The notes below the pieces were generated by a model. It had not been told where the DNA came from. It worked only from the letters and a program-made list of their open reading frames with translations, and made no database searches. From Candidatus Aciduliprofundum sp. (lineage in GTDB: Archaea; Thermoplasmatota; Thermoplasmata; Thermoplasmatales; Aciduliprofundaceae), in assembly GCA_015523135.1 (NCBI GenBank), contig WAKY01000024.1, forward strand, positions 1 through 23,214: DNA of 23,214 bases, in the 5' to 3' direction. Made by a program: the position numbers and the translations under genes. Shown piece after piece: positions 6,482 through 13,182 of the stretch (the first letter of the stretch is position 1; each line of letters begins with the position of its first letter).

Positions 6482-7234
6482 TTAGGCAGCAATGAGCATA
6501 TTGTTGTATACCTCTTCCACTATTGTATCCACTTCGCTTAGATACATTTCTCTGAATTTCTTCTCTATCTCTCTCCTTGTTACATTTGTTATTCTCTCTA
6601 TAAAATTAGAAATTTCATCGTACATTATCCCATACGCTTCAGATACTTTCACACTTGGTTTTTGAAGGAGTATATCACTATCTAGCACTATTGATTTTGT
6701 AACAAGATCTTTCACTTTATTTACAGTTTCTATTGCAATCTCTCTTCTATTCCCTTCAATGCTAAATGGAAGTATCATTATTGCTACAACTGGTTTATCA
6801 ATTCTCTCCTTGATCATCTTGGCTGTCTCTAAAATTCCGCCAGTTCCTGTGCCTCCACCCAAGGCAGCAAGAAGTACAATAACATCTGCATTATTTGCCT
6901 CTTCCAGTATCCATGCCTTGTTTCTGCTTATTATGTACTCTGCAACCTTTACCTCTCCATTTGTATCCTTATGCTCTCCAAGAACATCTTTTCCCATGTG
7001 CATTTTCTTATCCGCATCTATGCTTTCCAATCCATTTTCATCGGTGTTTATAGCTATAACCCTAAGTCCTTCAATTTTCTTATTTGCTATGAAAGATGCT
7101 ATTCTGCCAGCACCTCCACCGAAGGCAAATAGCCGAACATCGGGTCTTATACTAAATTCTTCGATCAATAGCTCTTCTATATTCTTTCTCACTTCATCAA
7201 GATTGCGCATCCCATCACCTTCTGGCATTTTCAT
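6482..7234 (-). CDS. Short FtsZ-like GTPase without C-terminal domain
   Basis: A 250-residue protein of the FtsZ/tubulin superfamily. Clear nucleotide-site loops are T1 FGGGAGRI (38-45), the T2-like AINTDENGL (61-69), T4 signature GGGTGTGG (126-133) and T5 LPFSIEGNRRE (155-165). Normal FtsZ has about 350-390 residues. Here the chain ends where helix H7/T7 would finish, and the catalytic T7 NxDxxD is replaced by YLSEVDTIV. The T3 GAGG loop is also lost, and the T6 Asn is replaced in LDSDIL. I infer that it binds GTP but does not form ordinary FtsZ filaments. It overlaps the RHH gene stop by ATGA at 7231-7234. A second ATG at 7210 (MRNLDEV) has GGTGAT just upstream and may be the real start. 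The gene order resembles the euryarchaeal cdrS-ftsZ2 operon; a partition or membrane-remodelling role is also possible. Confidence 0.85.
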   Translation of the reverse strand: MKMPEGDGMRNLDEVRKNIEELLIEEFSIRPDVRLFAFGGGAGRIASFIANKKIEGLRVIAINTDENGLESIDADKKMHMGKDVLGEHKDTNGEVKVAEYIISRNKAWILEEANNADVIVLLAALGGGTGTGGILETAKMIKERIDKPVVAIMILPFSIEGNRREIAIETVNKVKDLVTKSIVLDSDILLQKPSVKVSEAYGIMYDEISNFIERITNVTRREIEKKFREMYLSEVDTIVEEVYNNMLIAA

Positions 7235-7611
7235 TCATGAGGCAAAGGGTTTCTCTCCTTCTCACCCTCACTTAATCTTAAAGATGATAGCCCCTGAGTA
7301 TATGATTTCAAGATTCTAGCAAGTTCTCCATTAGATACCAGAATCCTAAGCACATAGGTAATTAAATCTCCCATATCTTTGAAATATTTGTAATCCACAT
7401 AATCTTCCAGCACGCTGAGAATTCTGTCTTCCATCTCAACTTTTAGCCCCGAGTCCTTCAATAATCCTCTATCTGCCATTTTTATATAGGACATTAAGGC
7501 ATTTCTTATGAACTCCGAACGATTTCTGTACTCTGGATGCCTAGCTAGAAAGTCATCAATTTCATCGAGCTCCACGTCTGACAGCCTAATTGTCAATCTG
7601 GTACCATTCAT
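7231..7611 (-). CDS. Ribbon-helix-helix DNA-binding protein upstream of FtsZ-like gene
   Basis: 126 residues. The N-terminus is a canonical RHH (CopG/MetJ-like) fold: strand TRLTIRLS (4-11), helix A DVELDEIDDFLARH (12-25), turn YRNRS, helix B EFIRNALMSYI (33-43). About 80 residues of predicted helix follow, ending in a charged tail (GEKERNPLPHE). The start has GGGTGA four to five bases upstream, and a TATA box at 7658-7665. It is translationally coupled to the FtsZ-like gene by ATGA. RHH proteins of the CdrS type sit before ftsZ2 in haloarchaea and control division genes. That parallel is from known biology; orthology is inferred from order and fold only. The likely DNA target is the phased TGAC array at 7766-7833, about 100 bp upstream of its TATA box. 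Confidence 0.85.
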   Translation of the reverse strand: MNGTRLTIRLSDVELDEIDDFLARHPEYRNRSEFIRNALMSYIKMADRGLLKDSGLKVEMEDRILSVLEDYVDYKYFKDMGDLITYVLRILVSNGELARILKSYTQGLSSLRLSEGEKERNPLPHE

Positions 7612-7657
7612 ATATTCACCCTTTGCCCACGAGGTAAGGAAGATATGTACTTAAACA

Positions 7658-7665
7658 TATATAAA
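7658..7665 (-). promoter_or_regulatory. TATA box of the RHH-FtsZ-like operon
   Basis: Minus-strand TTTATATA preceded by a purine-rich BRE-like stretch. The expected transcription start is near 7635, leaving a short leader of about 24 nt that carries the GGTGA ribosome binding site. Confidence 0.65.
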
Positions 7666-7684
7666 GTTTTTCATTTAATCATAA

Positions 7685-7717
7685 AATTAATTTATATTTA
7701 TGACATAATTAATTTAT
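7685..7717. repeat. Direct repeat AATTAATTTAT, two copies 22 bp apart
   Basis: Exact 11-bp copies at 7685-7695 and 7707-7717 flank an ATGACAT motif (7700-7706). They lie just upstream of the TATA box of the RHH operon. The 22-bp period is two helical turns. Confidence 0.7.
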
Positions 7718-7765
7718 GAAACTTTTGTAAAACGGAATATTTTGAGTAAAAATGTCTATAAGGTA

Positions 7766-7833
7766 TGACGATGTATGACAAAATATGTCATTTTGCATGA
7801 CAAGTTTTGCATTTTGGCTGACTTGGCGTGTCA
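7766..7833. promoter_or_regulatory. Helically phased TGAC/GTCA half-site array (candidate operator or centromere-like site)
   Basis: TGAC at 7766, 7776, 7798 and 7819, and its complement GTCA at 7787 and 7830. Successive intervals are 10, 11, 11, 21 and 11 bp, close to multiples of one DNA turn. The best-preserved units read ATGACA. A further TGAC at 7701 and GTCA at 7852 fall near the same phase. The array lies between the stop of the SCP2-like gene and the RHH promoter. Half-sites of 4-6 bp on one DNA face suit a cooperatively binding RHH protein. Confidence 0.6.
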
Positions 7834-7839
7834 CTTGTC

Positions 7840-8160
7840 TTACTTAAGCAAGTCAGAGAGTAGAAGTTTGTCCATGAGCTTTGCCTTTATCTTTATCTTC
7901 TTTGTGATATAAGCTGTAAGGGCATCTTCCTTTTTGTCCAATATATCTTTAAATACTTTAGTTGTGGTTTCTACAATTATATCCGCCTGAATTTCTCCCT
8001 CTGCCACATTAGATAACTTTGCATCTTTAAGTTTGAAGTTATAAGTGCCATCATCTGTAAATCTTATCAAAATTATTCTCTCTAAATCTTTTATTTTATC
8101 CTTCCTTGGATCTTCTTTTGTGTTGAATTTATCTACTAACTCTTGCAATATTTCCTTCAT
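7840..8160 (-). CDS. SCP2-like sterol/lipid-carrier domain protein
   Basis: A 106-residue stand-alone protein with the SCP2 pattern. An N-terminal helix (KEILQELVDKFN) is followed by beta-strands including RIILIRFTDDGTYNFKL, then ADIIVETTTKVFKDILDKKEDALTAYITKKIKIKAKLMD. This matches the SCP2 core in which a 'G..DP..AF..GKIKI.G' segment precedes the last helix. Such proteins bind hydrophobic ligands in a tunnel, and the archaeal ligand is not known. The start is set by GAGGTGAT ending a few bases before the ATG. That site overlaps the TGA stop of the adenosyltransferase gene, so the two genes are translationally linked. The gene stop lies only 7 bp from the TGAC array. Confidence 0.75.
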   Translation of the reverse strand: MKEILQELVDKFNTKEDPRKDKIKDLERIILIRFTDDGTYNFKLKDAKLSNVAEGEIQADIIVETTTKVFKDILDKKEDALTAYITKKIKIKAKLMDKLLLSDLLK

Positions 8161-8169
8161 TTTATCACC

Positions 8170-8703
8170 TCAGTATTCTATTCCTTCTCTTGCCATAACA
8201 CCTATTTTGTAATAATGTTTTACCTCGTGCATTTCAGTTACTAGATGAGCTCTTTTTATTATCTCATCCTTTGCGTATCTTCCCGTTAGTATCAACTCTG
8301 TTTTTTCTGGAAGGGAATCTAATAGAGATAGAACATCTTCCAATTTTATTAAGTTAAAATCTAAAGCCACATTTATTTCATCAAGTATCATTACATCGTA
8401 TATTTCTTTCAATTTTTCCTTAGCAAATTCAAGAGCTTTATTGGCTTTCTCAATATCTTCCTTTTGTGGATTTTTCTTACTCACAAACCTATCTGTTCCA
8501 AATGGGTATATCTCTATCCCAAGTTTTCTGGCAGAGACCTGCTCACCGTATCCTTTATCTGGCTTCATAAATTGGATTATTATAACTTTCTTCTCCCTAC
8601 CAGCTGCACGCATCGCAAGGCCGAATGCTGCTGTTGTCTTCCCCTTTCCATTACCTGTGTAAACATGGATATAACCCATGGATGAGGGTATGAAAGAATG
8701 CAT
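8170..8703 (-). CDS. cobO: Cob(I)alamin adenosyltransferase, CobO/BtuR family
   Basis: A 177-residue P-loop enzyme that transfers adenosyl from ATP to the cobalt of corrinoids. The Walker A is TGNGKGKTT (16-24), followed by AAFGLAMRAAG. QFMKPDKGYGE, the Walker B-like VMILDEINVALDFNLI and ILTGRYAKDEI are family signatures. The length suits CobO (about 180-200). The chosen ATG at 8703 has GGTGAT nine bases upstream. A second ATG eight codons in (MGYIHVYTG) is closer to the family N-terminus and cannot be ruled out. It leads a small leftward operon with the SCP2-like gene. Its divergent neighbour, MscS, starts 62 bp away. Confidence 0.92.
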   Translation of the reverse strand: MHSFIPSSMGYIHVYTGNGKGKTTAAFGLAMRAAGREKKVIIIQFMKPDKGYGEQVSARKLGIEIYPFGTDRFVSKKNPQKEDIEKANKALEFAKEKLKEIYDVMILDEINVALDFNLIKLEDVLSLLDSLPEKTELILTGRYAKDEIIKRAHLVTEMHEVKHYYKIGVMAREGIEY

Positions 8704-8765
8704 TAAATAATTATCACCAAAAAGTTAAATACTTCTATTCTTTTATATTTGGGAGGTGGCAAAAT

Positions 8766-9578
8766 ATGGGATTTGATATAGGAGCACCTTTGCCGTATAT
8801 AGGATTCTCCATTATACAGATAATCTGGTTTGTAGTGGTTCTAGTGGTGGGTTTTGTGCTGGTGAAATATCTTATACTCTCTTGGATGAAAAAAAGCATG
8901 AAAAAAACAAAATTGCCAGAGATTTTAGTAGAATTTCTTATAAAAATAACTGCCATATTCTTATACTTTCTGGTTTTCTTGCTGGCTCTGATAGCCCTTG
9001 GATATAATATGAATTCCATTGTAATAGGTCTATCTGCAATCTTTGGCTTAATATTGGGCTTTGGATTACAAGATACAATAACGAATATGGCTAGTGGATT
9101 CTGGATTGCTCTTACTAGGCCATTTGATAAAGGAGAAGTTGTAAGTCTTCAAGGACTAACGGGAAAAGTGGTTGGAATAGGAATTATGTCTACCAGAATG
9201 CTCACACCTGATAATATTGTAATCACAATACCCAACGGAACTGTATGGGGCAGCCCTATGATAAATTATACAAGAATGAACATAAGGCGTGTTGATGTAG
9301 ATATAGGAGTATCCTATGATACGAATCTAGATAAAGCGATTAAGATAGCCATGGATGTCATGCATAACCATAAGTTAGTTCTTGATGACCCCGAACCTTC
9401 TGTTGCAATAACTGAACTGGCAGATTCATACATAAATCTGCAACTGCGTCCATGGGCCAAAACGACTGACTACTGGACTGTGAAGGGCGAGTTAACTAAG
9501 CAGATATTAGAGACTTATGGAAAGAAGAAGATAGAAATACCATTCCCTCAGATGGATGTGCACTTGAAAAAGGAATAA
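8766..9578 (+). CDS. mscS: Small-conductance mechanosensitive channel, MscS family
   Basis: 270 residues, with the MscS plan of three transmembrane helices (about 12-38, 56-80, 83-108). The third contains the pore motif SAIFGLILGFGLQDTITNMASGFWIA. The cytoplasmic beta domain follows (RPFDKGEVVSLQGLTGKVVGIGIMSTRMLTPDNIVITIPNG split over 120-160), and then the alpha/beta cage ending IPFPQMDVHL. It opens under membrane tension to release solutes on osmotic downshock. The start is well supported by GGGAGGTGG six bases upstream. A poly-T tract follows the stop. Compact homologues of this size are common in archaea and bacteria. Confidence 0.95.
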   Translation: MGFDIGAPLPYIGFSIIQIIWFVVVLVVGFVLVKYLILSWMKKSMKKTKLPEILVEFLIKITAIFLYFLVFLLALIALGYNMNSIVIGLSAIFGLILGFGLQDTITNMASGFWIALTRPFDKGEVVSLQGLTGKVVGIGIMSTRMLTPDNIVITIPNGTVWGSPMINYTRMNIRRVDVDIGVSYDTNLDKAIKIAMDVMHNHKLVLDDPEPSVAITELADSYINLQLRPWAKTTDYWTVKGELTKQILETYGKKKIEIPFPQMDVHLKKE

Positions 9579-9579
9579 C

Positions 9580-9597
9580 TTTTTTCTTTATTTTTTC
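9580..9597 (+). terminator. Poly-T terminator after mscS
   Basis: Two T-rich runs (ACTTTTTTC and ATTTTTTC) directly follow the mscS stop. Archaeal RNA polymerase terminates at such oligo-T tracts without a hairpin. Confidence 0.5.
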
Positions 9598-9603
9598 AAA
9601 ATC

Positions 9604-9610
9604 TTTATAT
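9604..9610 (+). promoter_or_regulatory. TATA box of moaA
   Basis: TTTATAT, 24 bp before the GTG at 9634. There is no ribosome binding site, so the transcript is probably leaderless and this supports the GTG start. Confidence 0.6.
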
Positions 9611-9633
9611 CGTTATGCTCATTAAGGTATATC

Positions 9634-10560
9634 GTGAAAGATAGATTTGGAAGGCCAGTGAAGAGTATTCGTATCTCTGTTACAGAGAGATGCAATCTTA
9701 ACTGCTTTTATTGTCACCGTGAGGGAGAATGGCATAAGCATCGTAGTGAGATGACTCCTGAGGAAATTGAGAAAATTTTGAGAATTGCAAGAGAGCTAGA
9801 TATAAGAAAGGTAAAGTTCACGGGAGGAGAACCCTTGTTTAGGGAAGATATCGTAGAAATTGTACAGAGAAGTGCACCTCTAATGGATAAGGATGTCTCC
9901 CTCACCACCAATGGAACTCTTCTTTCTAAATATGCTTATGATCTCAAAGAGGTAGGATTAGATAGGGTTAATGTAAGTTTGGATACCTTAAATCCAGAGA
10001 AATATGCTAAGATAACTAGAAAAAATATGCTAAATGATGTAATTGATGGAATTTATGCCGCTGTGAATGCTGGATTGAATCCTGTTAAGCTCAATATGGT
10101 GCTGTTGAAAGGGATAAACGAGGATGAAATTGAGGATATGATTCGCTTCTCTGCTGATACTGGCACTATTTTGCAGATAATAGAGCTTGAAGCTCCTATT
10201 GAGAAGGAGCAAACTGAATTTTTTAAAAAATATCATGTGAATCCAAAATTTTTAGAAGAGCATTTAGAAAAAATTGCAGTGCAAGTAAAGTATAATGAAT
10301 TGCATAGGAGAAAAAGATTCTTATTTAATTTTGAGGGTAAAAAAGCTGAAGTAGAAATTGTTAGACCTATGCACAACAGTGAATTCTGCATGTACTGTAC
10401 AAGAATCCGTCTTACAAGTGATGGAAAACTCAAGCCCTGCTTGCTTCGGGATGATAATCTCGTTGATATACTTACTCCCTTGCGAGATGGTGCTAGTGAT
10501 AAAGAATTAAAGGATTTGTTTATAGAAGCAATTATGCGGCGCGAGCCTTACTGGAAGTGA
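9634..10560 (+). CDS. moaA: GTP 3',8-cyclase MoaA (molybdopterin biosynthesis)
   Basis: A 308-residue radical SAM enzyme that starts molybdopterin synthesis from GTP together with MoaC. The N-terminal cluster motif is CNLNCFYC (Cys20, 24, 27). TGGEPL, TTNGTLL, VNVSLDTL and LKGINEDE are MoaA landmarks. The second cluster motif is CMYCTRIRLTSDGKLKPC, with its GTP-binding arginines. The end is EPYWK rather than the Gly-Gly tail of many bacterial MoaA, as often seen in archaea. The start is a GTG. The nearby formate dehydrogenase-like molybdoenzyme is a likely consumer of the cofactor, though it is convergent and separated by tRNA-Asn. Confidence 0.94.
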   Translation: MKDRFGRPVKSIRISVTERCNLNCFYCHREGEWHKHRSEMTPEEIEKILRIARELDIRKVKFTGGEPLFREDIVEIVQRSAPLMDKDVSLTTNGTLLSKYAYDLKEVGLDRVNVSLDTLNPEKYAKITRKNMLNDVIDGIYAAVNAGLNPVKLNMVLLKGINEDEIEDMIRFSADTGTILQIIELEAPIEKEQTEFFKKYHVNPKFLEEHLEKIAVQVKYNELHRRKRFLFNFEGKKAEVEIVRPMHNSEFCMYCTRIRLTSDGKLKPCLLRDDNLVDILTPLRDGASDKELKDLFIEAIMRREPYWK

Positions 10561-10595
10561 AAATTTAAATATTCCTTTCTATTACACCACATTGT

Positions 10596-10669
10596 GCCGC
10601 CGTAGCTTAGTAGGCTGGAGCGGCCGGCTGTTAACCGGCAGGTCGCAGGTTCGAATCCTGCCGGCGGCG
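10596..10669 (+). tRNA. tRNA-Asn (anticodon GTT)
   Basis: A complete cloverleaf. The acceptor is GCCGCCG/CGGCGGC with discriminator G at 10669. The D-arm is GCTT/GAGC. The anticodon stem GCCGG/CCGGC surrounds loop CTGTTAA, with GTT at 10630-10632. The T-arm is GCAGG-TTCGAAT-CCTGC. There is no intron and no encoded CCA. A TATA-like TTTAAAT lies about 25-30 bp upstream, and a short T run (TTTT) follows at 10673. Confidence 0.97.
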
Positions 10670-10686
10670 CTAGTTTTGTATCGCTG

Positions 10687-10712
10687 GTCGGATGGATTTG
10701 CACCCTTCCGAC
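10687..10712. repeat. Stem-loop downstream of tRNA-Asn
   Basis: GTCGGA (10687-10692) pairs with TCCGAC (10707-10712), with two more G-C pairs inside after one mismatch. The rest of the 10670-10876 gap is AT-rich and I see no gene there. A TATA-like element facing left lies at 10767-10774. Confidence 0.45.
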
Positions 10713-10876
10713 TTATCTCAAACCCCATATTTTCCTCACTCTTCATAATTACCACCTTCCTTTGACTTTAAATACTTGACCCCATGCGAACCCCACCAAA
10801 AGGTATCTTTCCTCAAAAATTTAGTTTACACGTCTTATGCAAGAGATTTTCATGTTTCTATATCTTTAAATATTAT

Positions 10877-12982
10877 TTATTGTTCTAAAGCCATATATTT
10901 TTCGACTTTAACCGGGATTGTTTTGAGTGGTGGAGTTTTAGAATCAGGGTCTAGCGGATATGCGCTAATTAAATTATTGAAGTTATATTTGTTAAAGAAG
11001 TGTATTGGAACTGCTATGGCACCCTTATTTATATGGGCGTTTTTCATTCCAACTTTTACTGGACACACTATTGTACCGCATGGAGAGGATACTTTAATTT
11101 TATCTCTATCTTTAATTCCCAATTTCTCTGCATCATCTTTATTCATACAGACGAAGAGTTCAGGTGAGGCATGGATTAAAAGTTTGGATCTTCGAGTCAT
11201 TTCACCGGTGTTAAAATGCTCATATAATCTGCAAGTTACAAGTAAATACGGATATTCTTCTGTTGGTGTTATGATTAATTCCGGAGGATTAATTGGCATA
11301 AATCTAGCTCTTCTATCTGAAAAAGCAAAACCATCTGTGTAAAGTCTTGGAGTTCCTTCATGGTCTTCTGAATACACTGGCCATAGGAGACCATATCCTC
11401 TCCTCAATCTTCTATAGGTTGCACCTTTAAATATGGGTACTAGCATACGAATCTCATTCCATATATCTTCCGCTGTTGTGTAGCTCCAATTGTAACCCAT
11501 TATCTTTGCTAATTCCATTATTATTCTCCAATCTTCCTTAGATTCACCAGGAGGCTCTATTGCTTTTTCTGTTAGCTGAATTCTACGCGCTGCATTTGTA
11601 ACCGTTCCTTCTTTCTCTCCAATCATGGCGGCTGGCAAAACAATATGCGCTAACTTGGCTGTTTCTGTCATAAATATATCTTGAACAACTAAAAGATGTA
11701 GATTTTGTAACATCCATTTCACAAAGTCACTCTGTGGCTCACTTAATATGGGGTTTTCGCCTATGATATACAAGGCTTTTATTTTTCCTTCTGCTATTTT
11801 GTGTATCATTTCTGTAGCTGATAATCCTGGATGAGTGGGTATCTTTGAATTCCACACTCCTTCAAAGTGTAATCTCGCGGCATCATCAGATAGGGGATAA
11901 TATCCAGGAAGCATAGTGGGTGATGCACCCATATCTACAGCTCCTTGAACATTGTTTTGTCCTCGAAGTGGTACGACACCTGCACCGGGTTTCCCAATAT
12001 TTCCAGTCATTAATGCCAAGTTAGTTAAGGCCATAACATTTTTAGTACCGTGAGCATGCTGGGTTAGTCCCATACCCCATATAAATATAGTTCTGTTTCC
12101 TTTACCAATGAGATGTGCGATTTTTCTCAATTTATCCCATTCAACCTTAGTTACTTTTTCAACGTACTCTGGGGTGCACCAATCAATAGATCTAATAAAA
12201 GACTCAAATCCTATGGTTTTGTCTTTTATAAATTCCTCATCATATAATTTCTCTTCATATATTATCTTTGCAACTCCGCAAAGCCAAACTAAATCTGTTC
12301 CAGGCATAGGATTGATGTAAATATCCACATTTTTAAGAGGTAGAGTTCTAGCAGCATCGGCAACTATAACATGAGCCTTTCTATTTTCATCGTTAAGAAT
12401 GTTCCAAAGTACTGGATGGGAGAAACGGGGATTCTCTCCAACTATAATTACCGTATCTGCCTCAAGAAAATCTGGCCACCATATGCTTACTGTACCATAA
12501 CCTAACATTTTTCTTAATCCCACCTCTGAAGAGGCATGACATAATCTCGCACAGGTGTCTATATTATTGGTTCCTATAACTGTTCTTGCAAACTTCTGTA
12601 TTAGATAAGCTTCTTCATTCAATACTTTCCCCGAGCAAAGTATGCCTATACTGTCTGGACCATAATTCTCCTTTATATCTTTAAAACTGGAGGCTATAAA
12701 TTCTAGTGCTTCATTCCAAGAAACTTCTTTAAATCCTGTATATGTGCGCATAAGTGGCTTTTTCAATCTTTCAGGGTGATTTATCAATTCGTGTACGGTT
12801 AACCCTTTAATACAAGCGTATTTACCGTTTACCTGGGGATTTCTTCCACTTACCTTTGTTTTTACTACTTTCCCATTTTTTACCACTAATTCAAGGTTAC
12901 ATCCTACAGCGCAATATGGGCAAATGATTGGTACGTCTTTTTCTCCATTTTCGTTCTTTATTTCCATATTCGACACCATCAT
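10877..12982 (-). CDS. fdhA: Formate dehydrogenase-like molybdopterin oxidoreductase (Cys type)
   Basis: 701 residues, a normal size for FdhA/FdhF catalytic subunits. The N-terminal 4Fe-4S site is CPYCAVGC plus Cys57 (Cys21, 24, 28, 57), followed by Lys59. The active-site segment DTCARLCHAS places Cys148 where FdhF has selenocysteine, next to His149. GTNNIDTCARLCH, RGQNNVQGAVDMG, PLRGQNNV, GENPILSEPQ and the C-terminal dinucleotide-binding domain (ending HINKGAIAVPIHFFNKYN) all fit formate dehydrogenase. It has no twin-arginine signal, so it is cytoplasmic. No iron-sulfur beta subunit, hydrogenase or FrhB-type partner is adjacent. The exact start is uncertain among Met1, Met2 and Met6. A TATA-like TATATA at about 13007-13016 favours the first ATGs as leaderless starts. 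Confidence 0.85.
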   Translation of the reverse strand: MMVSNMEIKNENGEKDVPIICPYCAVGCNLELVVKNGKVVKTKVSGRNPQVNGKYACIKGLTVHELINHPERLKKPLMRTYTGFKEVSWNEALEFIASSFKDIKENYGPDSIGILCSGKVLNEEAYLIQKFARTVIGTNNIDTCARLCHASSEVGLRKMLGYGTVSIWWPDFLEADTVIIVGENPRFSHPVLWNILNDENRKAHVIVADAARTLPLKNVDIYINPMPGTDLVWLCGVAKIIYEEKLYDEEFIKDKTIGFESFIRSIDWCTPEYVEKVTKVEWDKLRKIAHLIGKGNRTIFIWGMGLTQHAHGTKNVMALTNLALMTGNIGKPGAGVVPLRGQNNVQGAVDMGASPTMLPGYYPLSDDAARLHFEGVWNSKIPTHPGLSATEMIHKIAEGKIKALYIIGENPILSEPQSDFVKWMLQNLHLLVVQDIFMTETAKLAHIVLPAAMIGEKEGTVTNAARRIQLTEKAIEPPGESKEDWRIIMELAKIMGYNWSYTTAEDIWNEIRMLVPIFKGATYRRLRRGYGLLWPVYSEDHEGTPRLYTDGFAFSDRRARFMPINPPELIITPTEEYPYLLVTCRLYEHFNTGEMTRRSKLLIHASPELFVCMNKDDAEKLGIKDRDKIKVSSPCGTIVCPVKVGMKNAHINKGAIAVPIHFFNKYNFNNLISAYPLDPDSKTPPLKTIPVKVEKYMALEQ

Positions 12983-13118
12983 TATTTTATTCGTTGTTTT
13001 TTAATCGATATATAGTAATAGATTGTATGCTAATAAAACTTTTCAAAGGATTGAATGATAGAGGGCATAATTAAATCTAAATTTAAATTCTATAAACGGT
13101 GTAAAAATTTAGAAGTGG

Positions 13119-13130
13119 CATTTGCAAATG
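13119..13130. promoter_or_regulatory. 12-bp perfect palindrome CATTTGCAAATG
   Basis: It lies in the 200-bp gap between the formate dehydrogenase-like gene and the gene at 13183, about 17 bp upstream of that gene's TATA-like TTTAAAT (near 13150-13158). The position suits an activator or operator site. Binding factor unknown. The rest of the gap is AT-rich with no gene seen. Confidence 0.4.
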
Positions 13131-13182
13131 GTGTGTTTTATGTTCTAAAAATTTAAATATTGAGTATGCTTTATTTCAATCT

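Noticed and set aside
6759..7319. 186-codon plus-strand ORF opposite the FtsZ-like gene
   Set aside because: A mirror of the FtsZ-like frame with low-complexity hydrophobic content; the GTPase motifs are on the other strand.
10682..10688. Third CGCTGGT, complementary to the tRNA-Gln intron loop
   Set aside because: A 7-mer is expected a few times by chance on both strands of this window, and here it is not the loop of the hairpin.
10776..11342. 188-codon plus-strand ORF opposite the formate dehydrogenase gene
   Set aside because: A shadow of a strongly conserved coding region, with no motif or ribosome binding site.
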